The notes under the pieces are model-generated. The model searched no databases. It was not told where the DNA came from and saw only the letters and a program-made list of their open reading frames with translations. Below, one piece after another: positions 18,718 through 29,784 of a stretch of 64,000 nt of DNA. The stretch covers positions 4,306,501 through 4,370,500 of the forward strand of contig NZ_CP115174.1 of NCBI RefSeq assembly GCF_027625475.1, written 5' to 3'. Made by a program: the position numbers and the translations under genes. This stretch comes from Sphingomonas abietis. Lineage in GTDB: Bacteria; Pseudomonadota; Alphaproteobacteria; Sphingomonadales; Sphingomonadaceae. Positions within the stretch are counted from its first letter, which is position 1. Every line of letters starts with the position of its first letter.

Positions 18718-21537
18718 ATGGCATCCAACCATCTCTATCTCGTTGACGGCTCCGGCTATATCTTCCGGGCCTATCACCAGCTGCCGCCCCTCACCAATCG
18801 CGACGGGCTCAATGTCGGCGCGGTCTATGGCTATACCGCGATGCTGTGGAAGCTCGCCGACGCGCTGCACAAGGCGGACGGGCCGACCCATCTGGCGGTG
18901 GTGCTGGACAAGGGCAGCCACACCTTCCGCAACGACATGTACGACCAGTATAAGGCGCACCGGCCGCCGGCGCCCGAGGATCTGGTCCCCCAATTCCCGC
19001 TGATCCGCACCGCGACCAAGGCCTTCTCGCTGCCCTGCATCGAGGAAGACGGCTTCGAGGCCGACGACATCATCGCCACCTACACCTGCCGCGCGGTCGA
19101 GGCTGGCTGGAACGTCACCATCGTCAGTTCGGACAAGGATCTGGCCCAGCTGATCATCCCCGGCCAGGTCGACATGCTCGACACGATGAAGAACGAGCGG
19201 CGTTCGGTCGATTATGTGCAGGCCAAGTTCGGCGTCGGGCCGGAGCGGCTCGGCGACGTGCTGGCCTTGATGGGCGACAGCGTCGACAATGTGCCGGGCG
19301 TGCCGGGGATCGGGCCGAAGACCGCTGCCAAGCTGATCAACGAGCATGGCGATCTGGAGGGCGTGCTCGCCGCGATCCCGGCGATGAAGCCGTCCAAGAT
19401 GCGCGAGAATCTCGAAAACAATGTCGAGATGGCGCGGCTGTCGCGCCAGCTGGTGGCGCTCCATTGCGACATGACGCTGCCGCAGGATCTCGATTCGCTG
19501 AAGCTGGACGGCATCCCGCCCGAGCCGCTGCGCGACTTCCTCGAGCAGCAGGGCTTCAAGACCCTCCTGTCGCGGTTGACGGGCGAGCGCCCGATGGCAC
19601 GGCCGACCGACCTCAAGGCGACGCCGGTGAGCGACGCCACCGCACCCGCCGCCGAGATAGCCAAGCGCACCGGGATGCCGGCGCTGCCCGAACTGCCACC
19701 GATCGATTGCACGGCCTATGCGACGATCTCCGACGAGGCGGCGCTCGATGCGATCATCGCCGAGGCCCATGCGGGTGGGCTGCTCGCCATCGACACCGAG
19801 ACCGATGCGTTGGACAGCATCGCCTCGGGTCTGGTCGGCATCAGCCTCGCCACCGCACCGGGCCGCGCCGCCTATATTCCCGTCGGCCACGTTTCCAGCG
19901 ACGACATGTTCGGCGAGAAGCCGCCCCAGCTGCCGCTCGGCACCGTGATCGACAAGCTGCTGCCGGTGCTCGCCGATCCGGCGGTGCTCAAGATCGGGCA
20001 CAACATCAAATATGACATCAACGTGCTGGCCCGGCACGGTCTGGTGATCGCGCCGTTCGACGACAGCATGGTGATCTCGTTCGATCTCGACGCCGGCAAG
20101 ATGCTGGGCGGCCATGGCATGGACGTGGCGGCGACCACCCACCTCGCGCATAGCTGCACCAGCTTCAAGGACGTGACCGGCACCGGCAAGAAGCAGATCA
20201 GCTTCGCCCATGTCCCGCTCGATCGCGCCACCGCCTACGCCGCCGAGGATGCCGACGTCACCTACCGGCTGTGGACCCGGCTCAAGCCGCGCCTCGCCCA
20301 TGAGGGCGCGACCCGCGTCTACGAGATGGTCGATCGCCCGCTGATCCCGGTGATCGCAGGCATGGAGCGCGCCGGCATCAAGGTCGATCGCGACCAGCTG
20401 TCGCAACTGTCCAGCCGGTTCACGCAGGAGATGGCGCGACTGGAGGAGGAAATCTACGCCGAGGCCGGCCATCCCTTCACCATCGGCTCGCCCCAGCAGC
20501 TCGGCACGGTGCTGTTCGACGAGAAGGGCCTCAAGGGCGGCAAGAAGGGCAAGTCCGGCGCCTATTCGACCGACGTCACCGTGCTCGAGAAGCTCGCCGC
20601 CGAGGGCAATGCGATCTGCCGCATGGTGCTCGACTGGCGGCAGGTCGCCAAGCTCAAATCGACCTATACCGAGGCGTTGCAGGCGCAGATCAACCCGGTG
20701 ACGGGGCGTGTCCACACCAGCTATTCTCTCACCGGCGCGCAGACCGGGCGGCTCTCCTCGACCGACCCCAATCTCCAGAACATCCCGATCCGCACAGAGA
20801 CCGGCCGGCTGATCCGCGACGCCTTCGTCGCCGAGCCGGGCAACGTCATCCTCGCCGCCGACTACAGCCAGATCGAGCTGCGCCTCGCCGCACACATGGC
20901 CGACGTGCCGGCGCTGCGCGAGGCGTTCGCGGCTGGAGAGGATGTCCATGCCCGCACCGCGATGGAGCTGTTCGGCGAGGTCAACCGCGATACCCGCGGC
21001 CGCGCCAAGACGATCAACTTCGCGATCCTCTACGGCATCTCGCGCTGGGGCCTCGCCGCGCGGCTGGAGATCGACGCGGACAGCGCGCAGGCGATGATCA
21101 GCCGCTATTTCGAGCGTTTCCCCGGGATCAGCAGCTATATCAACGAGACGCTGGAGCAGGTTCGGGCGAAGGGCTTCACCGAGACGCTGTTCGGCCGCAA
21201 GACCTGGTTTCCGCAGATCGCGAGCAGCACCCAGCATATCCGCCAGGGCGCCGAACGCGCCGCGATCAACGCACCGATCCAGGGCACCTGCGCCGACATC
21301 ATCAAGCGCGCGATGGTGCGGATGGGGCCGGCGCTGGCCGAGGCCGGCTTGCCCGACGTGAAGATGCTGCTCCAGGTCCACGACGAGCTGGTGTTCGAGC
21401 TGCCCGAAAAGGATGTCGACGCCGCCACCACGGTGATCCGCGCCGTGATGGAGAGCGCCGCAGCACCGCTCGTCACCCTCTCGGTGCCGCTCGGCGTCGA
21501 GATCGGCACCGGCCCGAGCTGGGGCGCCGCGCATTGA
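18718..21537 (+). CDS. polA: DNA polymerase I
   Basis: The 939-residue protein has all three PolA domains. The 5'-3' nuclease covers roughly residues 1-300 (YLVDGSGYIFRAYH, SSDKDLAQL, VPGVPGIGPKTA). The 3'-5' exonuclease spans about 335-530, with an intact first motif (LLAIDTETDAL). The polymerase has motif A (DYSQIELRLAAH), the O-helix region (AKTINFAILYGIS) and motif C (VHDELVFELPE). It fills gaps and replaces RNA primers. The proofreading Asp and Glu are present, unlike in some Gram-positive PolA. Confidence 0.97.
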   Translation: MASNHLYLVDGSGYIFRAYHQLPPLTNRDGLNVGAVYGYTAMLWKLADALHKADGPTHLAVVLDKGSHTFRNDMYDQYKAHRPPAPEDLVPQFPLIRTATKAFSLPCIEEDGFEADDIIATYTCRAVEAGWNVTIVSSDKDLAQLIIPGQVDMLDTMKNERRSVDYVQAKFGVGPERLGDVLALMGDSVDNVPGVPGIGPKTAAKLINEHGDLEGVLAAIPAMKPSKMRENLENNVEMARLSRQLVALHCDMTLPQDLDSLKLDGIPPEPLRDFLEQQGFKTLLSRLTGERPMARPTDLKATPVSDATAPAAEIAKRTGMPALPELPPIDCTAYATISDEAALDAIIAEAHAGGLLAIDTETDALDSIASGLVGISLATAPGRAAYIPVGHVSSDDMFGEKPPQLPLGTVIDKLLPVLADPAVLKIGHNIKYDINVLARHGLVIAPFDDSMVISFDLDAGKMLGGHGMDVAATTHLAHSCTSFKDVTGTGKKQISFAHVPLDRATAYAAEDADVTYRLWTRLKPRLAHEGATRVYEMVDRPLIPVIAGMERAGIKVDRDQLSQLSSRFTQEMARLEEEIYAEAGHPFTIGSPQQLGTVLFDEKGLKGGKKGKSGAYSTDVTVLEKLAAEGNAICRMVLDWRQVAKLKSTYTEALQAQINPVTGRVHTSYSLTGAQTGRLSSTDPNLQNIPIRTETGRLIRDAFVAEPGNVILAADYSQIELRLAAHMADVPALREAFAAGEDVHARTAMELFGEVNRDTRGRAKTINFAILYGISRWGLAARLEIDADSAQAMISRYFERFPGISSYINETLEQVRAKGFTETLFGRKTWFPQIASSTQHIRQGAERAAINAPIQGTCADIIKRAMVRMGPALAEAGLPDVKMLLQVHDELVFELPEKDVDAATTVIRAVMESAAAPLVTLSVPLGVEIGTGPSWGAAH

Positions 21538-23060
21538 GCCTGTCGTCGATCAAGGCCGACGGTGACGGGCCGGGCGATATCGCGGCGCTCGCCAAGGGCG
21601 GCCGCACCAATTTCCTCGGCTTCCTGCTCCGCCTCGCCGCGCGCCTGCCCTTCCTGTTCATCGCCGGCCGCTGGTATGGCGCCGCCGTGCTGGGGCGTTT
21701 CGCTTACGCTACGATCATCGTCGAGTTCGCCGCCCAGCTGGCGACGCTCGGCCTCAAGCGCGGCCTCGCCCAGCAGCTCGCCACCACCAAGCGCCCCCAT
21801 GTCCATGTCGTGTGGGACGGGATGCTGGTCGGGCTGATCGTCTCGATCCTCGCCTCGGGCGTGCTGATGACATGGCCGATCCTGCTCTTTCCCAATTCCG
21901 AGGTGAACGGGTTCGACTGGCTGCTGCCGCTGACCGTCTTCGCGTGGACCGGATCGGATATTGCGCTGGCGGGCCTCGCCTATCGCGGCAATATCGGCGC
22001 GACCGTCACCGCGCGCTCGCTGATCGAGCCCTGGGCGATCAGCATCGCGGCGTTCGGCTTCTCCTTCTATTCGCTGCGTGACGGCCTGATCCTGTCCTAC
22101 GCGATCTCCGCCGCTGCCGCGCTCGCCGCCTCGATCTGGCCGCTGCTGCGCGCCTATGGGCCGCCCAAGGGCTGGTCGCCGGAACCGGCGCAGATCCTCC
22201 GGATGATGCGCAAGAATTTGCCGCTGGCCGGTGCGGACGCAATCGAATGGGGTTCGCGCCGCCTCGATATCGCGCTGCTCGGGCTGTTCTTCTCGCCCGC
22301 GATCGTCGGCATCTATTATGTCGCGCAGCAGGTCGCCTCGCTGCCGCAGAAGCTCAAGACCAGCTTCGATCCGATCCTCGGCCCGGTGATCACCCAGAAT
22401 CTCGCCGAGGACAACAAGGCGGCGGTCGCCAAGCAGGTGCGGCAGGTCGGCTTCTGGATCATCGCCGCGCAGGTCGGCATCGCGCTCGCGCTCGGCATTC
22501 CGGGCGAAGCGGTGATGGGGCTGGTCGGGCCGAAGTTCGTCGGCGGTGCCGGTGCGCTCGGCGTGCTGCTCGCCGCCGAGGCGATCGCCGCGACCGCCGT
22601 GGTCAGCGAAGCAGCGCTGATCTACATCGCGGCCAAGCGCAACCTCGCCATCTCGGTGGCGATGATCGCCGGGCAGACCCTGCTGTCGGTGATCCTCGTC
22701 CACCTCATCCGCGCGGTGCATCCGGTCGCCGACCTCAAGAACGACACCATCGCCGCCGCCGGCCCCGCGATCGCGCTGATGATCATGCTGGGGCTCGCCT
22801 CGATCGCCAAGGCCAAGCTGCTGCACCGGCTGCTCGGCCATCGCGTCTCGGGCTGGCGCTGGCCGCTGGTGCCGGCCGCCGCCGCCGGCACGGTGGTCGG
22901 CGTCGTCTTCACCTGGCTGCCCGAATGGACCGAGCTGGTGTTCGGCGTCGCCGCGATCCTCGGCGCCTATGGCGCGGTGATCTGGTATCGCGGCTTCGGC
23001 GAGGAGGACAGGATGCTGTTCAGCCTCAAGCCGGGCGAAGAGGTGCCGGCGGCGGCATAG
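21534..23060 (+). CDS. Oligosaccharide/polysaccharide flippase (Wzx-like)
   Basis: The 508-residue integral membrane protein has roughly 12-14 hydrophobic segments. It has the layout of the polysaccharide-export MATE-like superfamily (N-terminal RTNFLGFLLRLAARLPFLF, central LDIALLGLFFSPAIVGIYYVA). It would move lipid-linked sugars across the inner membrane. No ATG occurs before the third membrane segment; the only good start is TTG at 21534, overlapping the polA stop as TTGA. That implies coupled translation with polA, an unexpected partner. Confidence 0.8.
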   Translation: MSLSSIKADGDGPGDIAALAKGGRTNFLGFLLRLAARLPFLFIAGRWYGAAVLGRFAYATIIVEFAAQLATLGLKRGLAQQLATTKRPHVHVVWDGMLVGLIVSILASGVLMTWPILLFPNSEVNGFDWLLPLTVFAWTGSDIALAGLAYRGNIGATVTARSLIEPWAISIAAFGFSFYSLRDGLILSYAISAAAALAASIWPLLRAYGPPKGWSPEPAQILRMMRKNLPLAGADAIEWGSRRLDIALLGLFFSPAIVGIYYVAQQVASLPQKLKTSFDPILGPVITQNLAEDNKAAVAKQVRQVGFWIIAAQVGIALALGIPGEAVMGLVGPKFVGGAGALGVLLAAEAIAATAVVSEAALIYIAAKRNLAISVAMIAGQTLLSVILVHLIRAVHPVADLKNDTIAAAGPAIALMIMLGLASIAKAKLLHRLLGHRVSGWRWPLVPAAAAGTVVGVVFTWLPEWTELVFGVAAILGAYGAVIWYRGFGEEDRMLFSLKPGEEVPAAA

Positions 23061-23080
23061 GACCGCCGCACCCCCGCGCC

Positions 23081-23159
23081 GTTCGCACTGAGCCTGTCGA
23101 AGTGCGTGCCAAGCACGGTTTCGCCTGTGGCACGTTCTTCGACTACGCTCAGAACGAAC
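23081..23159. repeat. Intergenic inverted repeat between the flippase gene and purH
   Basis: Two ~22-bp arms (23081-23102 and 23137-23159) are inverted copies built around CTGAGC...TCGAAG. They sit between converging genes. The element resembles a dispersed intergenic palindrome and could terminate both transcripts. Confidence 0.6.
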
Positions 23160-23183
23160 GGTGTTGTTGCAGTCTTATCGACC

Positions 23184-24773
23184 TCAGTGGCGGAAGTGGC
23201 GCATCCCGGTGAAGAGCATCGCGAGGCCGGCCTCGTCGGCCGCCGCGATCACGTCGGCGTCGCGGATCGAACCGCCCGGCTGGATCACCGCCGTGGCGCC
23301 GGCCTCCACCGCCGCCAGCAGACCGTCGGCGAACGGGAAGAAGGCGTCGGAGGCGACCGCCGAACCGATCGTGCGGGGTTCGGCCCAGCCGGCCTTGTCC
23401 GCGGCATCCTTGGCCTTCCACGCGGCGATGCGCGCGGATTCGAGGCGGTTCATCTGGCCGGCGCCGACACCGGCGGTCGAGCCGCCCTTGGCGTAGACGA
23501 TGGCGTTGGACTTCACATGCTTGGCCACCGTCCAGGCGAACAGGCAATCCTCCAGCTCCTGCGCGGTCGGCTCGCGCTTGGTGACCACCTTGAGATCGTC
23601 CCGGCCGATATGGCCGTTGTCGCGGGACTGGACGAGCATCCCGCCGGCGATGCTCTTCATCATCAGGCCGGGGCGGGCCGGATCGGGCAGCTCGCCGGTC
23701 AGCAGCAGGCGCAGATTCTTTTTCTTGGCGAATACCGCCTTGGCCGCATCGTCGGCGGCCGGCGCGCACACCACTTCGGTGAAGATGCCGGAGATCGCCT
23801 CGGCGGTCGGGCCGTCGAGCGGACGGTTGACGGCGATGATGCCGCCGAACGCCGATACGCTGTCGCACGCCAGCGCCGCCTCATAGGCTTCGACCAGGGT
23901 TGCGCCGGTGGCGACGCCGCAGGGATTGGCGTGCTTGACGATCACGACGGTCGGCGGGCCGTTGCGGAACTCGGCGACCAGCTCCAGCGCGGCGTCGGCG
24001 TCGTTATAGTTGTTGTAGCTGAGCTCCTTGCCCTGGATCTGCTCGGCCTGCGCGATGCCGCGCGTCGCGGCGCCGACCGGCAGGTACAGCGCCGCCTGCT
24101 GATGGGGATTCTCGCCATAGCGCAGCGCCGCGCCCTTCCGGAGCGGCACCGACAGCGCCGCCGGCAGCGCCTCGCCCTGATCGGCGAAGGCGAACCAGCT
24201 GGAGATCATCGCATCGTAAGCCGCCGTCGCGGCGAACGCCTTGGCGGCGAGCGTGCGGCGCAGATCGAGCGTGGTGGCGCCGGCGTTGGCGTCCAGCTCC
24301 TCGATGATCGTGGCGTAGTCGGCCGGATCGGTGGCGATCGCGACATAATGATGGTTCTTGGCCGCCGAGCGGACCATCGACGGGCCGCCGATATCGATAT
24401 TCTCGATGATCTCGTCGCGCGCCGCGCCCTTGGCCACGGTCTGCGCGAAGGGATAGAGGTTCACCACCACCAGATCGATCGGCGCGATGCCATGATCGCT
24501 CATCGCCTGCGCGTGTGCCGCATCGTCGCGCACCGCGAGCAGGCCGCCATGGACCATCGGGTGCAGCGTCTTGACCCGGCCGTCCATCATCTCAGGGAAA
24601 CCGGTATGGTCCGACACATCCTTCACGGTAAGGCCGGCATCGCGCAGCGCCTTGGCGGTGCCGCCGGTCGACAGCAGCTCCACGCCATGGCGGGCGAGCG
24701 CCTGCCCCAATTCCACCAGCCCCGCCTTGTCGGACACCGACAGGAGGGCACGGCTGATCTTCACGTTCGACAT
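23184..24773 (-). CDS. purH: Bifunctional AICAR transformylase / IMP cyclohydrolase
   Basis: The 529-residue protein has an N-terminal MGS-like IMP cyclohydrolase domain ([35 protein letters not shown]). The C-terminal AICAR transformylase domain includes [28 protein letters not shown] and IQPGGSIRD. It catalyses the last two steps of IMP synthesis. The ATG at 24773 gives [16 protein letters not shown], the normal start; the open frame upstream is not PurH-like. The heparinase-like gene ends 14 bases upstream, so co-transcription is likely. Confidence 0.96.
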   Translation of the reverse strand: MSNVKISRALLSVSDKAGLVELGQALARHGVELLSTGGTAKALRDAGLTVKDVSDHTGFPEMMDGRVKTLHPMVHGGLLAVRDDAAHAQAMSDHGIAPIDLVVVNLYPFAQTVAKGAARDEIIENIDIGGPSMVRSAAKNHHYVAIATDPADYATIIEELDANAGATTLDLRRTLAAKAFAATAAYDAMISSWFAFADQGEALPAALSVPLRKGAALRYGENPHQQAALYLPVGAATRGIAQAEQIQGKELSYNNYNDADAALELVAEFRNGPPTVVIVKHANPCGVATGATLVEAYEAALACDSVSAFGGIIAVNRPLDGPTAEAISGIFTEVVCAPAADDAAKAVFAKKKNLRLLLTGELPDPARPGLMMKSIAGGMLVQSRDNGHIGRDDLKVVTKREPTAQELEDCLFAWTVAKHVKSNAIVYAKGGSTAGVGAGQMNRLESARIAAWKAKDAADKAGWAEPRTIGSAVASDAFFPFADGLLAAVEAGATAVIQPGGSIRDADVIAAADEAGLAMLFTGMRHFRH

Positions 24774-24787
24774 TCTTGCTTCCTGGA

Positions 24788-26539
24788 TTAACCGGCGCGC
24801 TTGAGCGCCCATGAAATGCTGGTGCCGCCGGCCGGCGCCTGGCCGGTGACGACGAGCTGGCTGGTTGCGGCGGGGCGGCCCGCGCCATCGATCCAGATGC
24901 TTTCCTCGATCGCGAGCGCGCCACCCCGGCAGCGGAACTGCCACAACGGCCCGCCATCGATCCGCAGCAGCGCGCCGAGCCCATCCGCGGTGGCCGTCGC
25001 CTCGACGCCCGGTGCGAGGTGGAAGCGCAGCGCGAAGGTGACGACGCCGGCGGCCTTGCGCGCGCCGGTGGGCAGCAGAATGTCCTCGCCGCCCAGCTCC
25101 TTGCCGTCCGAGGACAAAGCCAGCTTGCGGCGATGCTGGAGGCCGAGCCGGCGGACATAGCCGTCATGCGTCGCCTCGATGCGGCTCGCCGTCTCCTGCT
25201 CCTGCCGATCGAGCTCGACGAGGGTCACGCCCTTGCCGAGCGAGCCATCGATGTGGATTGCGGTGGAGTTGCTGTCGGCCAGCACCAGCGTCGAATGGGC
25301 GGCGCTGGTCCGCAGCGCCTCGGAGATGGCGGACGGCAACGCCGCCCACGGCTTGTCGCCGCCACAATTGACGATGATCCGCTGCGGGCCGTCCGAAAGC
25401 TCGAAGGCCAGGGTCGAGGCGCAGCCGCCCCGCGCCAGCCGGGATGCGGGCGGCGGCGCGCAATCGGCGACCACCACGGAAGCCCCGCCGGACAGGCGCT
25501 GGAACCCCCATTCGCGCGACTGGCGCAGCGGCCGGGTGCGGATGCCCGAAGCGGCGACGGCGCGGGCGACCCGCTCGGCGGTCAACGGCCCGCCGCCCTG
25601 CCAGCTCGACAATGCGCCATCGCCCATCGTCACGCCGAGCAGCACGGGCACCGCCTTGGCCAGCGCGGTGGCGATCGCCGCCGGCGGCTCGCGACGGCGC
25701 TCTTCATAGACGCCGATCAGCTGCGACAGCAGCTCGATCAGCTCGACCTGTTCGATCGGCGAGCGGCTGACGATGCCGCCATCGGGATGCACGCCCTGCG
25801 CCAGCGCCTTGGCCATGGCCTGCTCGCCATGCACGAGGCGCGGCTCGCCACCGCTGATCAGCAACCCGGCAGCGATCGAACCCGCATAGGCGGCAATGCG
25901 CGGCAGCCCGATCGGCGCGCGCTCCGCCGTGCGGTCGAGATGGCGGGCACCCCGCGCCAGCGTGTTCAGCACCGTCGAGCGATAGACGAGATCGGAGGAG
26001 GACAGGATCAGCGGCGCGTGCGCGGCCCAGTTCAGGATGCGCCGCCCCCACAGATCGGGCCGCCAGCCGGCCTCGTCCACCGCTGCGGCATGGCGATCGA
26101 GCCAGCGCCGCATCAGCGCCTCGGCATAAGGCGCGCTGTCGAGCCGGGTGCCGGCGGCGGCGAGATCGCGCAGCCAGGCGAAGCTCTGGAGATGATCGGC
26201 GAATCCGGCCGGGCGGCCCGGCGCCGCGAAGTCGATCGTGGCGGTGTCGGCGCGATCGCGGCCCAGCACGATCTCGCCATCCATGATGTCGAGCCCGGCC
26301 TCGCGATCGCCGACGATCGGATCACGCGGCACGCCGAGCAGCTTCAGCGGGAAGCGCCCGCGCAGCCGCAGCGCGTGGAAGGGCGTGTTCCAGGTCAGCC
26401 GGTTGAAGCGGGCGGCGACGCGCTCGGTCAGGCTCTGCCCCTTGTCGTCGCCGACGCGGATCAGGCGGCGGCCCGGCTCGATGCCGTCCTCGGGCGTCTC
26501 GGGCGGATGGCCCTCGGCGATCCGGCGGACCATGGCCAT
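24788..26539 (-). CDS. Heparinase II/III family protein
   Basis: The 583-residue protein has an alpha-helical N-terminal half, with [11 protein letters not shown] and the [22 protein letters not shown] region. A C-terminal beta-rich heparinase II/III domain follows ([54 protein letters not shown]). It lacks an obvious signal peptide. In Alphaproteobacteria it commonly stands between rpe and purH as here. A polysaccharide lyase activity is implied by family only. Confidence 0.85.
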   Translation of the reverse strand: MAMVRRIAEGHPPETPEDGIEPGRRLIRVGDDKGQSLTERVAARFNRLTWNTPFHALRLRGRFPLKLLGVPRDPIVGDREAGLDIMDGEIVLGRDRADTATIDFAAPGRPAGFADHLQSFAWLRDLAAAGTRLDSAPYAEALMRRWLDRHAAAVDEAGWRPDLWGRRILNWAAHAPLILSSSDLVYRSTVLNTLARGARHLDRTAERAPIGLPRIAAYAGSIAAGLLISGGEPRLVHGEQAMAKALAQGVHPDGGIVSRSPIEQVELIELLSQLIGVYEERRREPPAAIATALAKAVPVLLGVTMGDGALSSWQGGGPLTAERVARAVAASGIRTRPLRQSREWGFQRLSGGASVVVADCAPPPASRLARGGCASTLAFELSDGPQRIIVNCGGDKPWAALPSAISEALRTSAAHSTLVLADSNSTAIHIDGSLGKGVTLVELDRQEQETASRIEATHDGYVRRLGLQHRRKLALSSDGKELGGEDILLPTGARKAAGVVTFALRFHLAPGVEATATADGLGALLRIDGGPLWQFRCRGGALAIEESIWIDGAGRPAATSQLVVTGQAPAGGTSISWALKRAG

Positions 26540-26540
26540 G

Positions 26541-27203
26541 CTACAGGCCCCTCAGCGCACGGATATTGGCGGCATAGCGATCGGGGCCGCCCTTGAAGGT
26601 GGCGCTGCCGGCGACGAGCGCATCGGCCCCCGCCTCGAGGCACAGGCGCGCCGTCTCGGCATCGACGCCGCCATCGACCTCGAGATCGATATCGCGGCCG
26701 CTCGCATCGATCATCGCGCGGATCCGCTGGATCTTGTCGAGCTGCGAATGGATGAAGGTCTGCCCGCCGAAGCCGGGATTGACCGACATCACCAGCACGA
26801 GGTCGATCGTGTCGAGCAGATAATCGAGCACATCCTCGTTGGTGGCGGGGCACAGCACCACGCCCGCCTGCTTGCCCAGCGCCTTGATCGTCTGGACGGT
26901 GCGATGGATGTGCGGGCCGGCCTCGGGATGCACGGTGATATGATCGGCACCGGCCTGCGCAAACGCCTCCAGATAGGGATCGATCGGCTGGATCATCAGA
27001 TGCACGTCGAACGGCTTGGTGGTGTGGGGGCGCAAGGCCTTCACCACCGCCGGGCCGATCGTGATGTTGGGCACGAAATGCCCGTCCATCACATCGATGT
27101 GAATCCAGTCGGCGCCCGCCGCATCGATCGCGCGCACCTCCTCGCCCAGCCGCGCGAAGTCGGCCGAGAGGATCGAAGGGGCGATGCGCACGGGTTTAAC
27201 CAC
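26541..27203 (-). CDS. rpe: Ribulose-phosphate 3-epimerase
   Basis: The 220-residue TIM barrel has the family motifs [26 protein letters not shown] (metal His and catalytic Asp), [15 protein letters not shown] and DGGVDAETA. It interconverts ribulose 5-phosphate and xylulose 5-phosphate in the pentose-phosphate pathway. It lies one base upstream of the heparinase-like gene. Length is normal. Confidence 0.96.
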   Translation of the reverse strand: MVKPVRIAPSILSADFARLGEEVRAIDAAGADWIHIDVMDGHFVPNITIGPAVVKALRPHTTKPFDVHLMIQPIDPYLEAFAQAGADHITVHPEAGPHIHRTVQTIKALGKQAGVVLCPATNEDVLDYLLDTIDLVLVMSVNPGFGGQTFIHSQLDKIQRIRAMIDASGRDIDLEVDGGVDAETARLCLEAGADALVAGSATFKGGPDRYAANIRALRGL

Positions 27204-27257
27204 GTCCTAGCGCCTAGCGCCAAGCGGGGTGCCGCTTCAACCGTTAAACGCGCCGAA

Positions 27258-28577
27258 TCAGTCGCGACGAAAGCGTACGATGAAGAATCCGTCGCAGCCG
27301 CCGGCCTCCGCCAGAGCACCGGGCGGCACCCGGATGAAACCTTCTTCCGTGGGTACGAGTCCCGCGGGAAGCTCGTCCACCCTCACCGGATCGATCGCAA
27401 AGCCGGGCAGGCTGAAGGCGCGGGCGACGGCCTCGCCCTCCTGCGGCTCTAGCGAGCAGACCGCATAGACCAGCCGCCCGCCCGGCTTCACCCAGCGCGC
27501 GGCGCGGACCAGCATCTTCGCCTGGATCGCGGCGAGATCGGCGATGGCACGCGGCTTCACCCGATGCAGCACGTCGGGATGGCGGCGGAAGATGCCGGTC
27601 GCCGAACAGGGCGCGTCGAGCAGCACCGCATCGGCCGGCGCGGCCGGCGTCCACTGCATCACGTCCGCCTCGACCAGATCGGCGGTGAGGTTCATGCGGG
27701 CGAGATTCTCGGAAAGTCGTCCGAGACGCTTGGCCGCCATCTCCACCGCCGTCACCTGCCAGCCGGCGGCCGCCAGCTGGAGCGTCTTGCCGCCTGGCGC
27801 CGCGCAGAGATCGAGGACGGTGCCGGCGCCCTTGCCGAGCAGGCGCGCCGGCAGAGAGGCGGAGAGATCCTGCACCCACCAGGCCCCCTCCTCGAAGCCC
27901 GGCAACCCGGTCACGTCGGCATTGTCGAGCCGGAGATGGCCCGGCATCAGGCTGGTCGCGCCGAGCTGCTCGGCCCAGTGCGCCGTGGCCGACGGATCGG
28001 CGAGCGTCAGATCGAGCGCCGGGCGCGCCGCCAAGCTGATCCGCGCCTGTTCGATCGCATCATCGCCCCATGCCAGGCTCCAGCGCTCGGCGACCTCGGG
28101 CAGCAGGCTCGGCGGCTCGGGCAGCGTCGCCTCGCCGCGCATCAGCGTACCGAACACGCCATGGACCAGCCGGCGCGGCCCACCATCGACCAGCGGCAGC
28201 GCGGTGGCGATCGCGGCATGGGCTGGCGTGCCCATCGCCAGCGCCTGCACCAGCGCGATCCGCAACGCGAAACGGGCCTTGGCATCGTCGGGCATCGGCT
28301 TGGGCGTCGCCGAATCGATCAGGTCGTCGAGATCGGGCAGGCGGCGCAGCACTTCGGAGGCGATGGCGCGGGCCAGACCGCGATCGGCCGGATTGGGCAG
28401 GCCATTGGCGGCACCCAGCGCCGCCTCCAGCGGCAGCCCCTGCCGCAGTACCGCATCGAGCAGCTTGAGCGCCGCCCGGCGCGCCGGCGTGCCCTGCGGC
28501 TCTTCTATTTTACCCGGTTGCGCTTTGCCCGGTTGTGCTTTGCGAGGCGCGCGCCGATCTGTCGTCGTCATGACCAT
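27258..28577 (-). CDS. rsmB: 16S rRNA m5C methyltransferase, RsmB/Sun family
   Basis: The 439-residue protein has an N-terminal NusB-like RNA-binding domain (residues ~30-160) and a C-terminal SAM-dependent methyltransferase. The latter has LDLCAAPGGKTLQLA and two catalytic cysteines (DAPCSATG, Cys324; VCSLEPQEGE, Cys374). The family methylates C967 of 16S rRNA in E. coli. The N-terminus has a short in-frame repeat (KAQPG twice). Start is ATG at 28577 or, two codons later, ATG at 28571. Both overlap the divergent DUF1674 gene start. Confidence 0.92.
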   Translation of the reverse strand: MVMTTTDRRAPRKAQPGKAQPGKIEEPQGTPARRAALKLLDAVLRQGLPLEAALGAANGLPNPADRGLARAIASEVLRRLPDLDDLIDSATPKPMPDDAKARFALRIALVQALAMGTPAHAAIATALPLVDGGPRRLVHGVFGTLMRGEATLPEPPSLLPEVAERWSLAWGDDAIEQARISLAARPALDLTLADPSATAHWAEQLGATSLMPGHLRLDNADVTGLPGFEEGAWWVQDLSASLPARLLGKGAGTVLDLCAAPGGKTLQLAAAGWQVTAVEMAAKRLGRLSENLARMNLTADLVEADVMQWTPAAPADAVLLDAPCSATGIFRRHPDVLHRVKPRAIADLAAIQAKMLVRAARWVKPGGRLVYAVCSLEPQEGEAVARAFSLPGFAIDPVRVDELPAGLVPTEEGFIRVPPGALAEAGGCDGFFIVRFRRD

Positions 28578-28752
28578 ACGTATCCCTGGGCAACGGCCCG
28601 CTCATGTGAAGCCGCCCGCTCATCTTTCGCCAAGCCCGCCGGTTCCCGAGCCGAAGGCGGTCGAACCGCCGCCGCGCGAAGGCGATGGCGATCGGCTCGA
28701 ACCCACGCGCTACGGCGACTGGGAGAAGAAGGGCATCGCGATCGATTTCTGA
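28570..28752 (+). CDS. DUF1674 protein (SDHAF4-like)
   Basis: The 60-residue protein is Pro-rich at its N-terminus and ends in the DUF1674 signature RYGDWEKKGIAIDF. The family includes the mitochondrial succinate dehydrogenase assembly factor SDHAF4, which protects flavinated SdhA. Its ATG lies inside the first codons of the divergently transcribed rsmB gene, so both 5' ends overlap by up to eight bases. No sdh genes are nearby. Confidence 0.85.
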   Translation: MTIRIPGQRPAHVKPPAHLSPSPPVPEPKAVEPPPREGDGDRLEPTRYGDWEKKGIAIDF

Positions 28753-28776
28753 TCGGATATTCGATCACCGGCCCGA

Positions 28777-29784
28777 TCACAGGCGATGTTCCGGCGTCAA
28801 GGGGCGGGTCAGCAATTGCTCGATCGCCGCTCCGACCGCGACATCGCCCGAGAGCAGCGCGCAGACCGCCTCCGCGATCGGCATCTCGACGCCCAGCGCC
28901 CGCGCCGTCTCGACCAGCACCGGCGCGGTGGCGGCGCCTTCCGCCACGGTGCGGCGATGGGCGAGCAGATCGACCGCCCGCTCGCCCCGGCCGAGGCCGA
29001 CACCGAGACTGAAATTGCGCGACGCGGTGGACGAGCAGGTGAGCACCAGATCGCCCAGCCCCGCCAGACCGGCGAGCGAGGCGGAGGTCGCGCCCTTGGC
29101 CGCGCCGAATCGCGCCATCTCGGCGAAACCGCGCGCGATCAGCGCTGCCCCGGCATTCTGCCCGAGGCCATGCCCCGACACGACGCCGCAGGCGATCGCC
29201 AGCACATTCTTCACCGCGCCACCGATCTCGGCACCCACCACGTCGGCGCTGCGATAGGGCCGGAAGCTCGACCGCGCGATGCGGTTGGCCAGCCGCTCGC
29301 CGAGCGCATCATCCTCGCACGCCAGGGTCACCGCCGTCGGCAGGCCGGCCGCCACCTCATGCGCGAAGGTCGGGCCGGAGAGCACCGCGATCGGCGCGTC
29401 GGGGCGGCACTCGGCCGCCACTTCGGACATCAGCAGCTGCGTTCCCGCCTCGATCCCCTTGGAACAAAGGATCAGCGGCCGATCGCCCATCGGCAATCCT
29501 GCCATGACGTCACGCATATGCTGCGCGGGCGTGACCAGCAGCAGCGCATCGCAGGATTGCAGCGCGGCGCTGTCCGTCGTCGCGACGATCGCCGGCGACA
29601 GCGCGACACCGGGCAGATAGGCGGGATTGGCATGATCGCGGTTGATCGCATCGACCACCTCGGCCGAGCGCGCCCACAAGGTCACGGGTCCGCCCGCCGC
29701 CGCAACCTGCGCGAGCGCGGTGCCCCATGCGCCGCCGCCGACCACCCCCAGATGGAGCGGGCGATCGGGTGATAGGGTCGTCAT
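28777..29784 (-). CDS. gpsA: NAD(P)-dependent glycerol-3-phosphate dehydrogenase
   Basis: The 335-residue protein begins [20 protein letters not shown], the NAD(P) fold, and contains the catalytic-Lys motif [16 protein letters not shown]. It also has [14 protein letters not shown]. It makes sn-glycerol 3-phosphate for phospholipids. The ATG overlaps the tsaD stop as ATGA, so expression is coupled. An open frame continuing upstream is antisense or shadow to tsaD. Confidence 0.95.
   Translation of the reverse strand: MTTLSPDRPLHLGVVGGGAWGTALAQVAAAGGPVTLWARSAEVVDAINRDHANPAYLPGVALSPAIVATTDSAALQSCDALLLVTPAQHMRDVMAGLPMGDRPLILCSKGIEAGTQLLMSEVAAECRPDAPIAVLSGPTFAHEVAAGLPTAVTLACEDDALGERLANRIARSSFRPYRSADVVGAEIGGAVKNVLAIACGVVSGHGLGQNAGAALIARGFAEMARFGAAKGATSASLAGLAGLGDLVLTCSSTASRNFSLGVGLGRGERAVDLLAHRRTVAEGAATAPVLVETARALGVEMPIAEAVCALLSGDVAVGAAIEQLLTRPLTPEHRL

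Noticed and set aside
18034..21534. 1166-codon minus frame containing SodC at its end
   Set aside because: Only the last 176 codons are SodC; the rest is antisense to polA. SodC has its own start and signal peptide.
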